NCBI GenBank assembly: GCA_015178975.1
Contig: WHVD01000080.1
Location: 186,001 to 250,000 of the forward strand
DNA: 64,000 nt
Source of the DNA: Hysterangium stoloniferum
Lineage: Eukaryota > Basidiomycota > Agaricomycetes > Hysterangiales > Hysterangiaceae
Reading direction: 5' to 3'
Below are positions 1 to 11,503 of this stretch, one piece after another (position 1 is the stretch's first letter; every line of letters begins with the position of its first letter). The notes beneath the pieces were generated by a model. It did no database searches and was not told where the DNA came from. It was given only the letters and a program-made list of their open reading frames with translations. A program made the position numbers and the translations under genes.

Positions 1-56
1 TAGTATGAGCTCATCCAGACTATATTTCCTGAGTATATTTTGCCATACCTCTCACA
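1..56 (-). mobile_element. Gypsy-2 LTR, partial (cut by window edge)
   Basis: On the minus strand the LTR begins TGTGAGAGGTATGGC at position 56 and runs out of the window to the left. It matches the full Gypsy-2 LTRs at 1874-2504 and 48683-49316. It interrupts the start of Gypsy-2 ORF3, so it is an inserted copy and not the element's own 3' LTR. Confidence 0.85.
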
Positions 57-1044
57 GTGGTATTCTTTTGAAGTTGGGGAATTTGGGTTTGGGTTGTTGG
101 TCTTGCGACATAGTGTACTGATTTGAGAGTTTGACATGGAGGGAAGAGATAGGGGGATAAAATTTTCTTTAGTGGATTTACGTATTTTATATTAATTTCA
201 AGCTCCACTTGGTTATTGAGGTGAAAGGCCGAGGGGGATGAATAGTGAGGAGTAGAGTTAAAGTAAATAAACAGTGTTGTCATCATGAAAAGGTGAAATG
301 ATCATTAGATTCGATAAATAGTTTTGTAAGCTCTGAGAAGAGTGGGGGCATTACAAAGGTCGTTGCCATTTAACCAGGTGTCCTCTTCCAGTCCATACCC
401 TTTCCATCGAACTTGGAAGAGGAGTCAATTTCGATGCTTTTTGTGTCCTACTATAGTTCCTACTTCATACTCCTTGTCATTACAGTCTAGTTCCTGAGGA
501 TTCTCGAGTAGCTCCCTTGATCCGAATTCCTTGGGGGAGAGATGGTACTTTTTAAGATGGTCTCAGTTGATCACTGGGTGTAGTTGATATTCTGAGGGAA
601 CGCAGAGTCGAAAGACTTGAGGATTGATCTTCTCCAAGACTTCGAATGGTCCTATCCATCTTTGTATAAGTTTCCTCCCAGGTCCCTTGGCTTTGACAAG
701 CTCGAGGGAATGGGGATTGATTAGAACATAATCTCCTTCTGAGATATCTTCCACTGATCTCCTTTTCTTATTGTAGCTGTGAGCTTGCATTTCTTGTGCT
801 CGCACAATCGAATCCCACACCACCTGTCAATGGTTTTCCAATTCTAGAATCCATTGGTCGGCTAAAGGGCTATCTGACAATTTTCTGGGAACCACGGGGT
901 CATCCCCTCCTAGGCAGCGAGACATTCCTCTCGGTAGGTATCCCATCAGTAAAAAGGCTGGTGTGTAACTTGTCAAACTCTGAACCGTCAAATTGTAGGT
1001 ATGAGCCACCACCTGAGTCCATTTAGACCATTCCTCTTTCAAAG

Positions 1045-1689
1045 TGTAAAGGGTATGCATATATGCATACCTGGACTAAGGAATAATAACTGGATTATAG
1101 TACTTTATTATTTACCTTTTATTTTCTTTCTTTATATTCTTTCTATATTTCGAGCACACCTTGATTTTGTAGTTCAAAGCTTTGTGTATACGTATGGGCG
1201 CTCTTGGCGCCAAAAGAGACAGACAACTTTTACCCAGCAGACACCACCTCGTAAACGACCCAGATGTCGAATAGCGAGAGGTGTCAAGGGTAACGTTTCA
1301 ACTACCTTTAAAAGGTAGTATTCTCTTGCATACTAACGTACTTCGGACTCGAACCGTGAAGGTCGAGTTCCAATCTAAGGTCTTTGCGCTAGTCGACATT
1401 ATAGTCGACTCGCGCTATTATTTCTTTACTCTAGATATTCAACTTCGCGTTGATTATCTACTTTACATCTAGCTGCGAGTTGTACGGTGAAGGTCAACTC
1501 TTTATTCTTTCATTCTAGCCGTCAAGAGCAACTGTACAGCTGCTCTTGTGATGCATAGCGTGTCTTCTTACTAGTACAGCTTGTCTAGTAATCTACGGTA
1601 TTGTACTGTACGGTCAATATCTGCTAATAGTAGTTGAATAGACACTATACTTCGTATATCGAACGGTCAGAATCTATCGACTCTTCACA
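1045..1689 (+). mobile_element. Solo LTR, Gypsy-1 family
   Basis: TGTAAAGGGTATGCATATATG...GACTCTTCACA, 645 bases, with target duplication CAAAG at 1040-1044 and 1690-1694. There is no internal region. It sits inside the minus-strand Gypsy-2 integrase. The LTR carries a chain of palindromes, including GAGCAACTGTACAGCTGCTC near 1526, a near copy of the family palindrome. Confidence 0.95.
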
Positions 1690-1873
1690 CAAAGAAGCAC
1701 AGTATGCTCTGAGCATTTGCTCGACAATGGCATTGGCGTTCTCTGTTTGACTGTCAGTTTGAGGATGATGAGACGAGGATACTGCGAGGGTGCTTCCATA
1801 TACTTTGCAGACCTCTCTCCAGAACCTACAGGTCCATCTCTTGTCTCGATCACAGATTATCCTTGAGGGTAAG

Positions 1874-2504
1874 TGTGAAGAGTGGTGGAAGTTCTAACTG
1901 TTCTATATACGAAGAATATCGACTGTTTAGGTACGACACGTAGTCGTGTTGACTGTCTAAGTCTAATACACACTGAATGAGTATTGGCTATTTAGTTCAA
2001 TACATCTGAGTGAAGTAACTATTTAAGGTAGAGTAGATAGCTAAAATGAATAAAGGGAATTGACCGTTAGGTGCGATTCTGGATGACTGCTCAAGTGTAG
2101 AAAAGAATAATGGAAGTCGAATGGTAGAGTAGCCCGGATGTGGTCCACATGGATTGAGATATAAGTGGAGTTTCGACTGATACAGTTTGAAACTCTGATT
2201 GTGTAGTTAGTTGAAGCCCATCTGTGACAGTCGAGATGATACCCCAATCACAACTTACAGGACACTAACTGTGTGTCTGGGTAAGTCATGGTTGCAGGGT
2301 AAAAAGTGTCTGAGTTCTCATTACAGGCGCTAGAATACATGAGTCTGGTGTATACACCCACAAGAGTCGATGTACCGCATACATAGGTCGTCAAACTAAT
2401 ATAAGTGTATAATAGAATAGAGAGAAAGAAGAAATAATAATGGGAATATAGTATGGGCTTATCCAGACTATATTTCCCGAGCATATTTTGCCATACCTCT
2501 CACA
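1874..2504 (-). mobile_element. Solo LTR, Gypsy-2 family
   Basis: In plus coordinates it runs TGTGAAGAGTGGTGG...ATACCTCTCACA, 631 bases, flanked by GTAAG at 1869-1873 and 2505-2509. It lies inside a Gypsy-2 body, so it is a later insertion by the same family. Confidence 0.94.
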
Positions 2505-3292
2505 GTAAGCCAAAAGGAGCGGCTACTTTATTCACAAAGATTCGCATGAATCCTTCTGCAGATAGATCTGAAGTCATGGGCTTGCAAATTAAAAAATGCA
2601 TGAGTTTATCCACAGCGACAAAGATGGCTGAGTAAGCACCCTCTGCAGAAGGAGGCAATCTGGTAATCAGGTCCATTGAGACAACCTCAAATGGCCTTAA
2701 GGGTACATCCGCAGGTTAAAGAGCTCCCTGTCGAGCAGAATGATCAACCTTAGTTTTCTAACATATGTCACAGCTGCAAGCATACACCACACAGTCCTGT
2801 AACATCCTTGGCCAGAAAAACCAGTTCTTCATCAGCTGAAAAAGTCTGTGACCGCCTGTATGAGCTCCTTTGAAGGGGTTATTATGTATCAATTTGAGTA
2901 TGGTTGACATCATGCTGCTAGGATGCAGATTTGACTTTTCCAGTCTGAATCTTGAAAGAATAATAGCTTATTCTTGCCGATGAAATAGTGAGAGGGTAGC
3001 TACCATATTTGGAGAAATGGGATCGGTGGTGGAATGATTTCTGAAGGCAGGATCTTTCTGATATCCGTTGCAAAGTTCCTTGACATAATTCTCATCGATT
3101 TCTATAAGCAATTGGGGGTTCAAGAGGGTAAAGTTTGCCTTGTCAATTTCATTGTTTCTGGGGAGGTTGTGCAAATCCCATTTCATTTGGGGGACCTCTT
3201 CCATCATCCCAACTGGTTCCACTAACTCGTGGTGAGTGAGAAAGATGGCCTTTTTGGCTGGTTTTTTCTCCCATAATGTCTCATTGTCATTC

Positions 3293-3490
3293 TGTTAGAA
3301 ATGGGAAAATACAATATCTATATGTGACAGACTGTTATAAGACCCAGGCTTGCCATCAGTTATATAAACTGTTATAAGAGCACAAGTTGGCATCATAAGT
3401 CTTTATATATATGTATGTATATATAATCCATCATATAATACTAGCCTATAGGTCCAGTAGCTCAGTGGTTAAGAGCACCTGCATATAAAG
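3293..3490 (+). mobile_element. tTRIM LTR, 5' part only
   Basis: Begins TGTTAGAAATGGG and follows the 251-base tTRIM LTR up to the anticodon region of its tRNA-like unit, where the 3' LTR of Gypsy-1 copy 1 (3491) cuts in. The left target-site candidate is CATTC at 3288-3292. The missing right part is not seen next to the 5' LTR of copy 1. Confidence 0.88.
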
Positions 3491-4130
3491 TGTGAAGAGT
3501 CGATAGATTCTGACCGCTCGATATACGAAGAATAGTATTTATTCAACTACTATTATTAAGTATTGACCATCCAGTACAATACAGTAGATTACTAGACTGA
3601 TAGTACTAGTAGGGAGATGCACTACACGTCACAAGAGCAAGTGTACAGTTGCTCGTGATGATGAGGACCGGAGAAAAGAAGAGTTGACCCTTACAGTACA
3701 ACTTGTAGCTAGAAGTAAGAGAGATATTCAGCGAAAGACTGAATATCTAGGGTAAAGATATAGCAGCGTGAGTCGACTATAGTGTCGATGAGCGCAAAGA
3801 CTTGGGAGTGGGACTTGACCTTCACAGTTCGAGTCCAAAGACTATTAGTATGCAAGAGAACACTACCTTTATAGGTAGCTGAGATATTACCCTTGACACC
3901 TCTCGCTATTTGATGTCAGGTCATTACGAAGTGGTGTCTGCTGGGTAAAAAGGTGTCTGTCATTTGGTGCCAAGAGCACCCATAGATATACACAAGACTT
4001 CGAACTAAGAAATATGGGTATGCTTGAAAGATATAGAGAGTTAAAGAAAAGAAATAAAAACTAGATAATAAAGTACTATAATATGTATATTATTCCACAG
4101 TCCAATCATGATATATGCATACCCTTCACA
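3491..4130 (-). repeat. 3' LTR of Gypsy-1 copy 1
   Basis: TGTGAAGAGTCGATAG...TACCCTTCACA in plus coordinates, 640 bases. A purine-rich tract follows at once on the internal side (GTGCCCCCC at 4131-4139, i.e. GGGGGGCAC on the element strand), as expected for the plus-strand priming site. Confidence 0.93.
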
Positions 4131-4632
4131 GTGCCCCCCAGTTCGAAGAGATGTGCTATACAAGGTGTCAAAGAGCATCTGGGACACCACCCCAAGCTTC
4201 CTGTGAGGATCCCCCAAGGTCCAAAATGATGTTTCCCCATTGTTCCCTTTTCACTCTGAAGGACTTGGCTATTCTTGCCCGAGCCAAATCACTAGATTTC
4301 CTGTGCAAGGAGTCGGCCCAGCATCTGTAGGCCTTCTCTCTGCAACAAATGACTGCGCAGACACTAACCGGTGGAGCGGAAATCCGCACGAGGAGAGGAG
4401 CATTGGGGAGGGGAGACGAAGATGCGGGTAGCGGGGCAGGAACATGTGGCTGTGTAGTGGTCCCTGTGGGAGGCATCAGGACGAGGGCCTCGAGTAAATC
4501 TATAAGGCCAGCAATAGAGAGGACACTCGCTGAGTCTGGGAGCAGACGGTGGGGTTCCACAATGATATGCCGGAACATAGAGAGTTTAATCTCCCGAGCT
4601 GCTCGCGCAAAGTTCTCCCCCTCTGGGGGATC

Positions 4633-5062
4633 TGTCACAACCGTCACATGTCACATATCGTCACAAACATTCAAAGGTAATATTCGACAACTCTTCGACC
4701 TATCAAACTTAACTCGACAAAACTGAACATTAATCGACACCATCGAATCTCTTTCGATATGTCTCATTTCGATGTCATATATGATTTCATAATTAGTTCA
4801 TAACATAGTAATAACGATACAATGAAAAGCATAAAAGGGCTACGAAAGAAGCAAGGGAAGTCAGTCGAAATATCTGTATATTAGTGATATTAGTAATCTA
4901 CTTTGTCGTAACTTCTTCGACAAATACTTCCGTGAGTTCTCGTGACTGGTAATAGCCTCTTACTTCATCGACAGGGTGAATATATACTTTGTCGAACGAG
5001 GCTTTCAAGTTCAATTAGTAGAATATTATTTGACTTTATCGAAGAATAATCGATTCGTGACA
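4633..5062 (+). repeat. 5' LTR of Gypsy-3
   Basis: 430 bases, TGTCACAACCGTCACATG...GATTCGTGACA. The terminal TGTCAC/GTGACA inverted repeat matches the 3' LTR and the solo LTR at 58276-58698. Confidence 0.93.
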
Positions 5063-5086
5063 GTATATTTCGACTATCAACTGTTG

Positions 5087-6304
5087 ATGAAGCCCAGGAC
5101 GCGATCCGAGACTACCAAAGCATCAAGTTCTACAGCACTTCAATCCGTGGCTCCCACTCCTTCACCGAGAGTTATTCAGCCATCGCGAATTCCAGTTTCT
5201 CCTTTAACCAAAACTAGAAGAACTGCGATGTCTTCAATCTGAGAACCTGAAGAAGTTCAAGAAGAACCGATCTTGCCAATTCAAGAATCTGAATCCCCTT
5301 TAACTCCTTTGCCCGAATCTCCACGACCTGAACCTGTTACGTCTGAGGATGAAACAATGTTTCGACATTTTGGAGATGCACTTGGAAAAGTATTGAAGGA
5401 CCAGATAGCTTCAAAGGAGCACGAAATCACAGTGAATAAGCCCAAAGAGTTTACTGGAGAAGAACCTTCAATGTTGAAGAATTTTATCGCTCAATGCGAA
5501 ATGGTCTTTCGATCTCGACCAAAATCGTTCGAATCTGATCAATCGAAAATTACGATGGTAACCTCGTATTTCCGGAAAACGGCTCAAGAGTGGTGGCAAC
5601 CTTTTCTATTAAATCCCCCAATTCCTCTGCCATCTTTCCTTGTGGATTATCTCGATTTTCTAGATGAATTATATGCTCAGTTTGGAGAAATTGATGCAGA
5701 AGGAGAAGCCAAAGAAAAACTCAATAATCTTCGAATGAAAGCTCATCATCATGTTGCGAAGTATTCGATTCAATTTACGAGTCTCGCTGCTCAAACTTGA
5801 TATGATGAATTCGCTTTATGACGACGATTCTACAAAGGACTTCCAAATCGAATTAAGGATGAAATAGTGAAGCTTCAAGTTCAGCCCGAAAGTTTTGCCG
5901 AACTGCGAACGGCAGCCCTTCGACTCGATTCTTACTATTGGATGCGAGAGAATGAACGACAACGCGAAACAGAATCAAGTTTGACTCCGCGAAGATTTGA
6001 AAGAAGACAATCGACGACGCCTATGACTTATCCTCCGACATCACGAACACCTTCGACATCAAAACCGATAACTTCGATTTCAAAAACATTTAGGCCTTCG
6101 ACTCAAGCAAAACCATCTTTGACAATTTTAGGACCCGATGGACAATTACTTCCTGCCGAACGAGACAGAAGATTTAAGGAAGGGTTATGTATATTATGTG
6201 GGGAGAAAGGTCATTCGGCGAGGGATTGTCCGAAAAGAAAAACTTGTCAAATTGCAAAAGGACGAATTGTTGAAGTCCAAGATTCTACAACTCAATCTGA
6301 CTAG
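5087..6304 (+). pseudogene. Gypsy-3 gag with CCHC zinc knuckle (fossil)
   Basis: The region starts at an ATG just after the 5' LTR. A Ser/Pro-rich N-terminal part is followed by a retrotransposon capsid-type domain (about 5370-5800, with EWWQPF typical of retrotransposon gag), an Arg-rich linker and a CCHC knuckle C-ILC-GEKGH-SARDC near 6190-6230. In the family, gag forms the particle and the knuckle binds the RNA. The region has a few breaks. The assignment is firm from the knuckle and its position before RT. Confidence 0.85.
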
Positions 6305-6429
6305 TCGAATCAAGCATCGAATGTTAAATCGGAAAATTGAAAAGGGATACTCTTCAGGCGTGTGAAGAGTATCGAAGAAGACTCGATCATGCCGAAAAAG
6401 ATTCCTGTGTAATATTATGAGTGGTAACA

Positions 6430-7923
6430 ATTTCTGATTCTTTAATTATTGAACTTAAATCGAAAAAAATTCTGAAAATGAAAGCATTAATTGATTCAGG
6501 ATCTAGTCATCTTTTTATGGACAAAATGTTTGCACGACAAAATAATCTATCTTTTGACTGATTAAAAAATCTGTTATCATTAAAATTAATCAATGGATCG
6601 ACTCCGACATCAGGACAAATCACGTATACGACTACATTACAAGTTTATTTTCCATCTGGACAAATTCAAGAATTACAATTCTTTTTAACCAATCTCGACT
6701 CGTCTTGTCAAGTAGTATAAGGACTCAACTGGCTGAAGCAATACAATCCTGTGATTGACTAGCGATCTGGCCATATATCGTTTGAACCTACTTCGACACC
6801 TTCAACAAATCTGAATCTGATTCAACCGTCAATCGAAACATTATTGGAAGAGAAGCATGCTTCGACCTCGGCGAGTCATTCATCGACATCTGAGAAAATC
6901 TGTGAAGAATTGAAATCCAAGACTGTTAATCCGAATATCAATATAGTCAATCAGAAGACTTTCTTACGAGCTGCAAAAGCAAAAGACTCTCAAACCTTTG
7001 TGGTCTTTATTCGCGATGAATCTTTCAAGACTTGTAAGGCCTCTGGTGCAAAAACTACGACTTCGACCTCATTCGACATACCGAACATTCCGACCGAATA
7101 TTCCAACTTCTTGGATGTTTTCAACAAAAAAGAAGCTGAAGCTTTACCTCAATATCGAAGTTATGATCACGCTATCCCATTAGAAGAAGGAACTATTCCA
7201 CTTATGGGTCCAATCTATTTGTTATCTGAGACAGAACTTCAAGTGCTACGAGAATATCTTCAAGAGAACCTTTTGAAGAAGTTTATTCAATCATTGCAAT
7301 CTCCCGCCGGCACACCAATTTTGTTCGTTAAGAAGAAAGACAGAAGCCTACGACTTTATGTCGACTATCGAGGACTAAATAAAATTACATGGAAAAATCG
7401 ATATCCACTTCCTTTAATTCCTGATCTTTTGGATCAACTTCGAATGGCAAAATATTTTACAAAAATCAATCTCCGAGGCACTTATAATTTAGTTAGGATT
7501 GCTCCAGGAGATGAGTGGAAAACAGCCTTTCGGACTCGATATGGATCTTTCGAATATTTGGTTATGCCTTTTGGACTGTGCAATGCTCTGGCAACCTTTC
7601 AACAATTAATGAATGAAATATTTTCAGATTTACTTGATATTTGGGTAATTATCTATCTCAACGACATACTAATATTTTCCGACAATCTCGAAGAACATTT
7701 ACGACAAGTTCGAGAAGTTCTTCAATGGCTTCGACAAAATCAATTATTTGCAAAACCCGAAAAATGCGAATTTCACAAAACCAGTGTCGAGTTTCTAGGA
7801 TACGTTATTTCTCCTCAAGGCGTATATATGGATGAAGAAAAAATCAAAGTTATTCAAGACTGGCCTGAACCGCAAAAAGTCCGCGACATTCAATCATTTT
7901 TAGGATTCGCGAATTTCTATTGA
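6430..7923 (+). pseudogene. Gypsy-3 protease and reverse transcriptase (fossil)
   Basis: A protease-like region with IDSGSS lies near 6490-6510. The reverse transcriptase follows (6844-7923): [12 protein letters not shown], the [21 protein letters not shown] block, [13 protein letters not shown], a YxxD-box region around 7660 and [10 protein letters not shown], ending with SFLGFANFY at the start of the connection region. These are the ordered RT blocks of Ty3/gypsy. The region is broken and interrupted in places; no RNase H or integrase is recognised after it. Confidence 0.85.
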
Positions 7924-8069
7924 AGAATTTCATCAAAAATATCCAAATCTTCCACGACATTAAAAATCTCATTTAACTATCTTTCGACACTTATTTCGAC
8001 ATTTATTCGACAAAATTGAAAAACATATTAAAATGCAAAAACATCAATTATATCAAAATTTAAAAGTAA

Positions 8070-8910
8070 CTACAAATCTTCAATTCCTTCCTCTCTCAAT
8101 TCCTCCATCTTATCAAACCACGCCCTCCTAAATCTCCCACTATTCACACTAATATCAGTCTCTTCACTAAAATCGCCACTTTGAACCAATTTCTTCGACA
8201 AAACCGAAAAATCCTTTCTGAACGCTTTCACCTCACCGATTAAATCTTCCATGGTTTTCTCTAATTTTGACATCCTTTCGCCAATTGATTTTATCTCTTT
8301 TTCCAAGTCCTTATCCAACCGATGTTCCGACCTTCTCGACCATCTAGAAAAATTTGACATTCTCGACATGACATTGTGACAACTATTTTTCCTTTGCCCA
8401 AGCTTTCAAATTTCTGGACTACCATTTTCGTTTTCATCTTCCGATTCTTCGATCACATTTCGACTCTTTTTTCAGTTATGACATGGTTTTCTGGCTGGCC
8501 TATTTACGGTCCAGTAACAAGCCCGATGCAATCGATTGTACCGATCGCAATTCGACGATGCATTACTTTTCTTGCACACGAAATTCATGTTGAAACACAT
8601 CGTGCAACTGGAAAAAACGAATAAGCAAAATTCGACAAAAATTCGACAAAACCGAAAAATTACGAATTGTCCGATTTTGCCTCAAATTCCCATTGCATCC
8701 CAATTCCTTTACGAGTTGCCTTATTGTACGGTTCTTCGCAATCTTTAATCCGTTTTTTGGGAATTTCTTCTAAAAAAAAAAGTAACTAATTAACTAATTT
8801 TAAAGAAATCCCAAAAATGACTTACCAACTGCATTAACCACCACATCTCTATCCTTGAAACCCAAAAACTCGGATCCTGATTCGAGTTGATCGCCTTCTA
8901 TATCAGACAT
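8070..8910 (-). pseudogene. Antisense Cys-rich and coiled-coil gene inside Gypsy-3
   Basis: On the minus strand an ATG at 8910 opens a short acidic exon. A textbook donor GTAAGT (8820-8825) and acceptor T10-AG (8770-8771) bound a 56-base AT-rich candidate intron. A second candidate intron leads into a Cys-rich segment (about 8475-8605) with CxxC, Cx6C-like and CDRYNRLHRAC spacing, reminiscent of fungal Zn2Cys6 clusters. An acidic linker follows, then a Lys/Glu-rich heptad-like coiled coil (8070-8369, with IGERMSKLEKTMEDLIGEVK). It lies antisense between RT and the 3' LTR. Origin is unknown: captured host gene or family accessory gene. The copy looks decayed, with a small number of breaks. Splicing here is inferred from sequence only. 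Confidence 0.5.
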
Positions 8911-8990
8911 TGATTGAAGAACACGAAAATAGACGATGAAAAAACTTTTCAAACTCCGACCTCGTGGGCTCGGTCACAAAGGGATGATAC

Positions 8991-9416
8991 TGTCACAACC
9001 GTCACATGTCACATATCGTCACAAACATTCAAAGGTAATATTCGACAACTCTTCGACCTATCAAACTTAACTTGACAAAACCGAACATTAATCGACACCA
9101 TCGAATCTCTTTCGACATGTCTCATTTCGACATCATATATGATTTCATAATTAGTTCATAACATAGTCATAACGATACAACAAAAAGCATAAAAGGGCTA
9201 CGAAAGAAGTGAGGGAAGTCAGTCGAAATATCTGTATATTAGTGATATTAGTAACTTTGTCGTAACTTCTTCAACAAATACTTCCGTGAGTTCTCATGAC
9301 TGGTAATAGCCTCTTACTTCATCGACAGGGCGAATATATACTTCGTCGAACGAGGCTTTTAAGTTCAATTAGTAGAATATTATTCAACTTTATCGAAGAA
9401 TAATCGATTTGTGACA
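8991..9416 (+). repeat. 3' LTR of Gypsy-3
   Basis: 426 bases, preceded by a purine-rich stretch (CACAAAGGGATGATAC, 8975-8990) and followed by the target duplication GGATC. Confidence 0.92.
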
Positions 9417-9677
9417 GGATCCTCGAAGGAGAGATAGAAGTCCTCCATTATCTCAGACAATGGAGCAAGACCGCAACAATCCTTAAGGCTCCCTTGAAGG
9501 ACCGGTTGCTGAAGTACCGGCACTAGCTGCGATAGTACCCTTTTGACAGGAAACTGTTCGGAAGGGTAGTTGACAGCTACTCATGTCCAGAAAGTGGTGG
9601 AGATGAGCTCGGTGGGGGGAAGTGGGCTGTCAAGGACGGGAATAGGGGATCGCTCTGGGAGAGGAGTGGTGGCCTTC

Positions 9678-10321
9678 TGTGAAGGGTATGCATATATGCA
9701 TAATTGGACTAAGGAATAATAGTTGGATTATAGTACTTTATTATTTACTTTTTATTTTCTTTATTTACATTCTTTCAATATTTCGAGCATACCCTTATTT
9801 TGTAGTTCGAAGCTTTGTGTATACGTGTGGGCACTCTCGGCGCCAAACGATAGACACTTTTTCACCCAGCAGACACCACCTCGTAAACGACCCAGACGTC
9901 GAATAGCGAGAGGTGTCAAGGGTAAAGTCTCAACTACCTATCAAGGTAATGTTCTCTCGCATACTAACATACTTTGAACTTGAACCGCGAAGGTTGAGTT
10001 CCCCTCTAAGGTCTTTGCGCTCGTCGACACTATAGTCGACTCGCGCTACTATATCTTTACTTTAGATATTCAGCTTCTCGTTGATTATCTATCTTACGTC
10101 TAGCTACAAGTTGTACCGTGAAGGTCAACTCTTTCTTTCTCTCATTCTAGCCGTCAAGAGCAACTGTACAGTTGCTCTTGTGACGCATAGCGTGTCTCCT
10201 TACTAGTACTGCCGGTCTAGTAATCTACGGTATTGCACTGTATGGTCAATACCTACTAATAGTAGTTGAATAAACACTATTCTTCGTATATTGAACGGTC
10301 AGAATCTAGCGACTCTTCACA
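9678..10321 (+). mobile_element. Solo LTR, Gypsy-1 family
   Basis: 644 bases, TGTGAAGGGTATGC...CTCTTCACA, flanked by CCTTC at 9673-9677 and 10322-10326. It sits inside ORF3 of Gypsy-1 copy 1, which continues on both sides. Confidence 0.95.
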
Positions 10322-11503
10322 CCTTCTGTATCTCCTTTGCTTTTCTGCTTGTCATGGGAACGATGACGTCCGGTGTAAGAGGGTCCAAATCGACGTCCAT
10401 TTGCTCTTGTGGAAGGTCGTGGATAGGGCTACCTAAGGACACGCAATATGAAAATGGAGAGTCGGGAGGAATAGCTGGTGATGGCGGAAATGTGGTATAG
10501 CCTTTGGGGAAGGAGGTAGACGAGGCGCTAGAATCGGGGCTGAGGGAGTGTGTGCAGGGTGGAGGATGGGAGGGGGCCTCGACGTTAGCGAAAGGCGTGG
10601 GACTGGAATTGGGGAAGGTTCACATTCCTGTGACGGTTGACTAGGGTGATGACCCCTCCATACCTTGGATGACGGTTTCCGTGTTTGTCGTTGGTTGGGG
10701 TCGCTAATTACAAAGCGAACTTTTGATGGGAGGAGGAACCCTTCGTGACAATCCTCTCCCAGATATTGGATGCTATACGCATCATTCCTATCCTCATCTT
10801 GCTCCTCATCCTCATCCAAGGAAAAATCGATTGGTCCCCTATGATATCCCTTTTCTCGTGGGGGCAGTGCTTGACCATCCCCTCAGGTAAGGATTATTCT
10901 TCGCAACTTAATACACTGGAGTAGTTCCCAGTTATAGAAGATGGTACCCTCCTTTTCTTTCCAGCTCTTGGTTCCCATCGTTCTAATGCAAGGTGTCCCA
11001 CCTCACTATCATCTACCTCTGCAAAGTCAGCCCATTTCTCTCCCAGAGGGGGAAGGATCAGCATGGAAGCTCTGTTTCCAAACCGTACTCTGTCCTCACG
11101 CCACTGTCGCTTGGAGGGGACTCCTTCTCTTGCTCCCCTTGCCTCCTGTTGACTTCTATACTCAGCGCATCTTTCTCTTTTGCAGGTGAGCCTCCTTGCA
11201 TTATGTTCTTCCATAAACGTTTCCTGCCTCCACATAGTAGCAGCGACTTCTTCTGATGACAGTCTGAAGGAGTGTCCTAACGGCTTACTCCAATCAGTAC
11301 CACTATCTCCCCTCGGCTCAGCACGAAAGGAGAAAGTCGATGGGGGGGGGTGGTCCTAAGGTTCCCCAATCACTCTCGACATTGTCTGTATGAGGCATGC
11401 AGGTGATGAATCCCCCGCCGGTCGTGGATGTACTGGCTATCGGGGCCTGTGGGACCTTTTTGAACTTAGGGAGGACTTGCTTGTTTTGTTGGAATGGGAG
11501 CAT

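Larger units (their letters stand above)
340..3222 (-). pseudogene. Gypsy-2 pol 3' part: integrase and chromodomain (fossil)
   Basis: Coding fragments on the minus strand show, in order, the spacer before integrase (2968-3222), the integrase zinc-binding and core region (about 2505-2960 and 1690-1873), the integrase C-terminal part with IGPFEVLEK (GPY/F domain, 563-823) and, nearest 340-420, a chromodomain with the WKGYGPEEDTW signature. In chromoviruses the integrase inserts the cDNA and the chromodomain tethers it to modified chromatin. The segment is broken at several places and split by two LTR insertions. Assignment is firm from the match to the plus copy at 57700-59745. Confidence 0.85.
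57..3292 (-). mobile_element. Gypsy-2 remnant, minus copy (3' part of pol and ORF3 start)
   Basis: This is a fossil Ty3/gypsy chromovirus fragment. Read on the minus strand from 3292 it gives the pre-integrase spacer, integrase, GPY/F-like region, chromodomain and the start of ORF3. It matches the plus-strand Gypsy-2 at 57700-59937. It is broken by several changes and by two solo LTRs (1045-1689 and 1874-2504), and ends at 3292 where a tTRIM LTR is inserted. Its gag and reverse transcriptase parts are not seen next to it. The stretch 57-340 is the pol-ORF3 spacer and the first codons of ORF3. Confidence 0.88.
4633..9416 (+). mobile_element. Gypsy-3 (Ty3/gypsy) with antisense cargo gene
   Basis: LTRs at 4633-5062 and 8991-9416 (TGTCACAACC...GTGACA) are flanked by GGATC at 4628-4632 and 9417-9421. 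ORF3 of Gypsy-1 resumes directly after the second duplication, confirming a clean insertion. Parts seen on the plus strand are gag, zinc knuckle, protease and reverse transcriptase. Between RT and the 3' LTR a minus-strand gene is present. The two LTRs show roughly 15-20 differences by eye, so it is moderately old. It is broken by several changes and RNase H and integrase are not recognised. The word TCGA is strikingly frequent throughout. Confidence 0.92.
4143..11503 (-). pseudogene. Gypsy-1 ORF3, copy 1 (extra ORF after pol, fossil)
   Basis: Read from 11503 down, this is the same protein as ORF3 of copy 2 (20760-22899) and copy 3 (37290-38892). The N-terminal part carries LPKFKKVP. A basic Arg/Lys-rich segment, an acidic DEDEE run and a Pro-rich middle follow, and a leucine-rich C-terminal part lies next to the 3' LTR. 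It is split by Gypsy-3 (4633-9416) and by a solo LTR (9678-10321), and has several breaks of its own. No known domain is recognised. No signal peptide or membrane segment is seen, so an envelope protein is not supported. Confidence 0.75.

Noticed and set aside
4349-4726. Plus-strand ORF opposite ORF3 (4349-4726, similar ones at 21405-21848 and 37899-38267)
   Set aside because: Shadow of ORF3 on the other strand. It is kept open by the GC-rich Pro codons and has no independent conservation signal.
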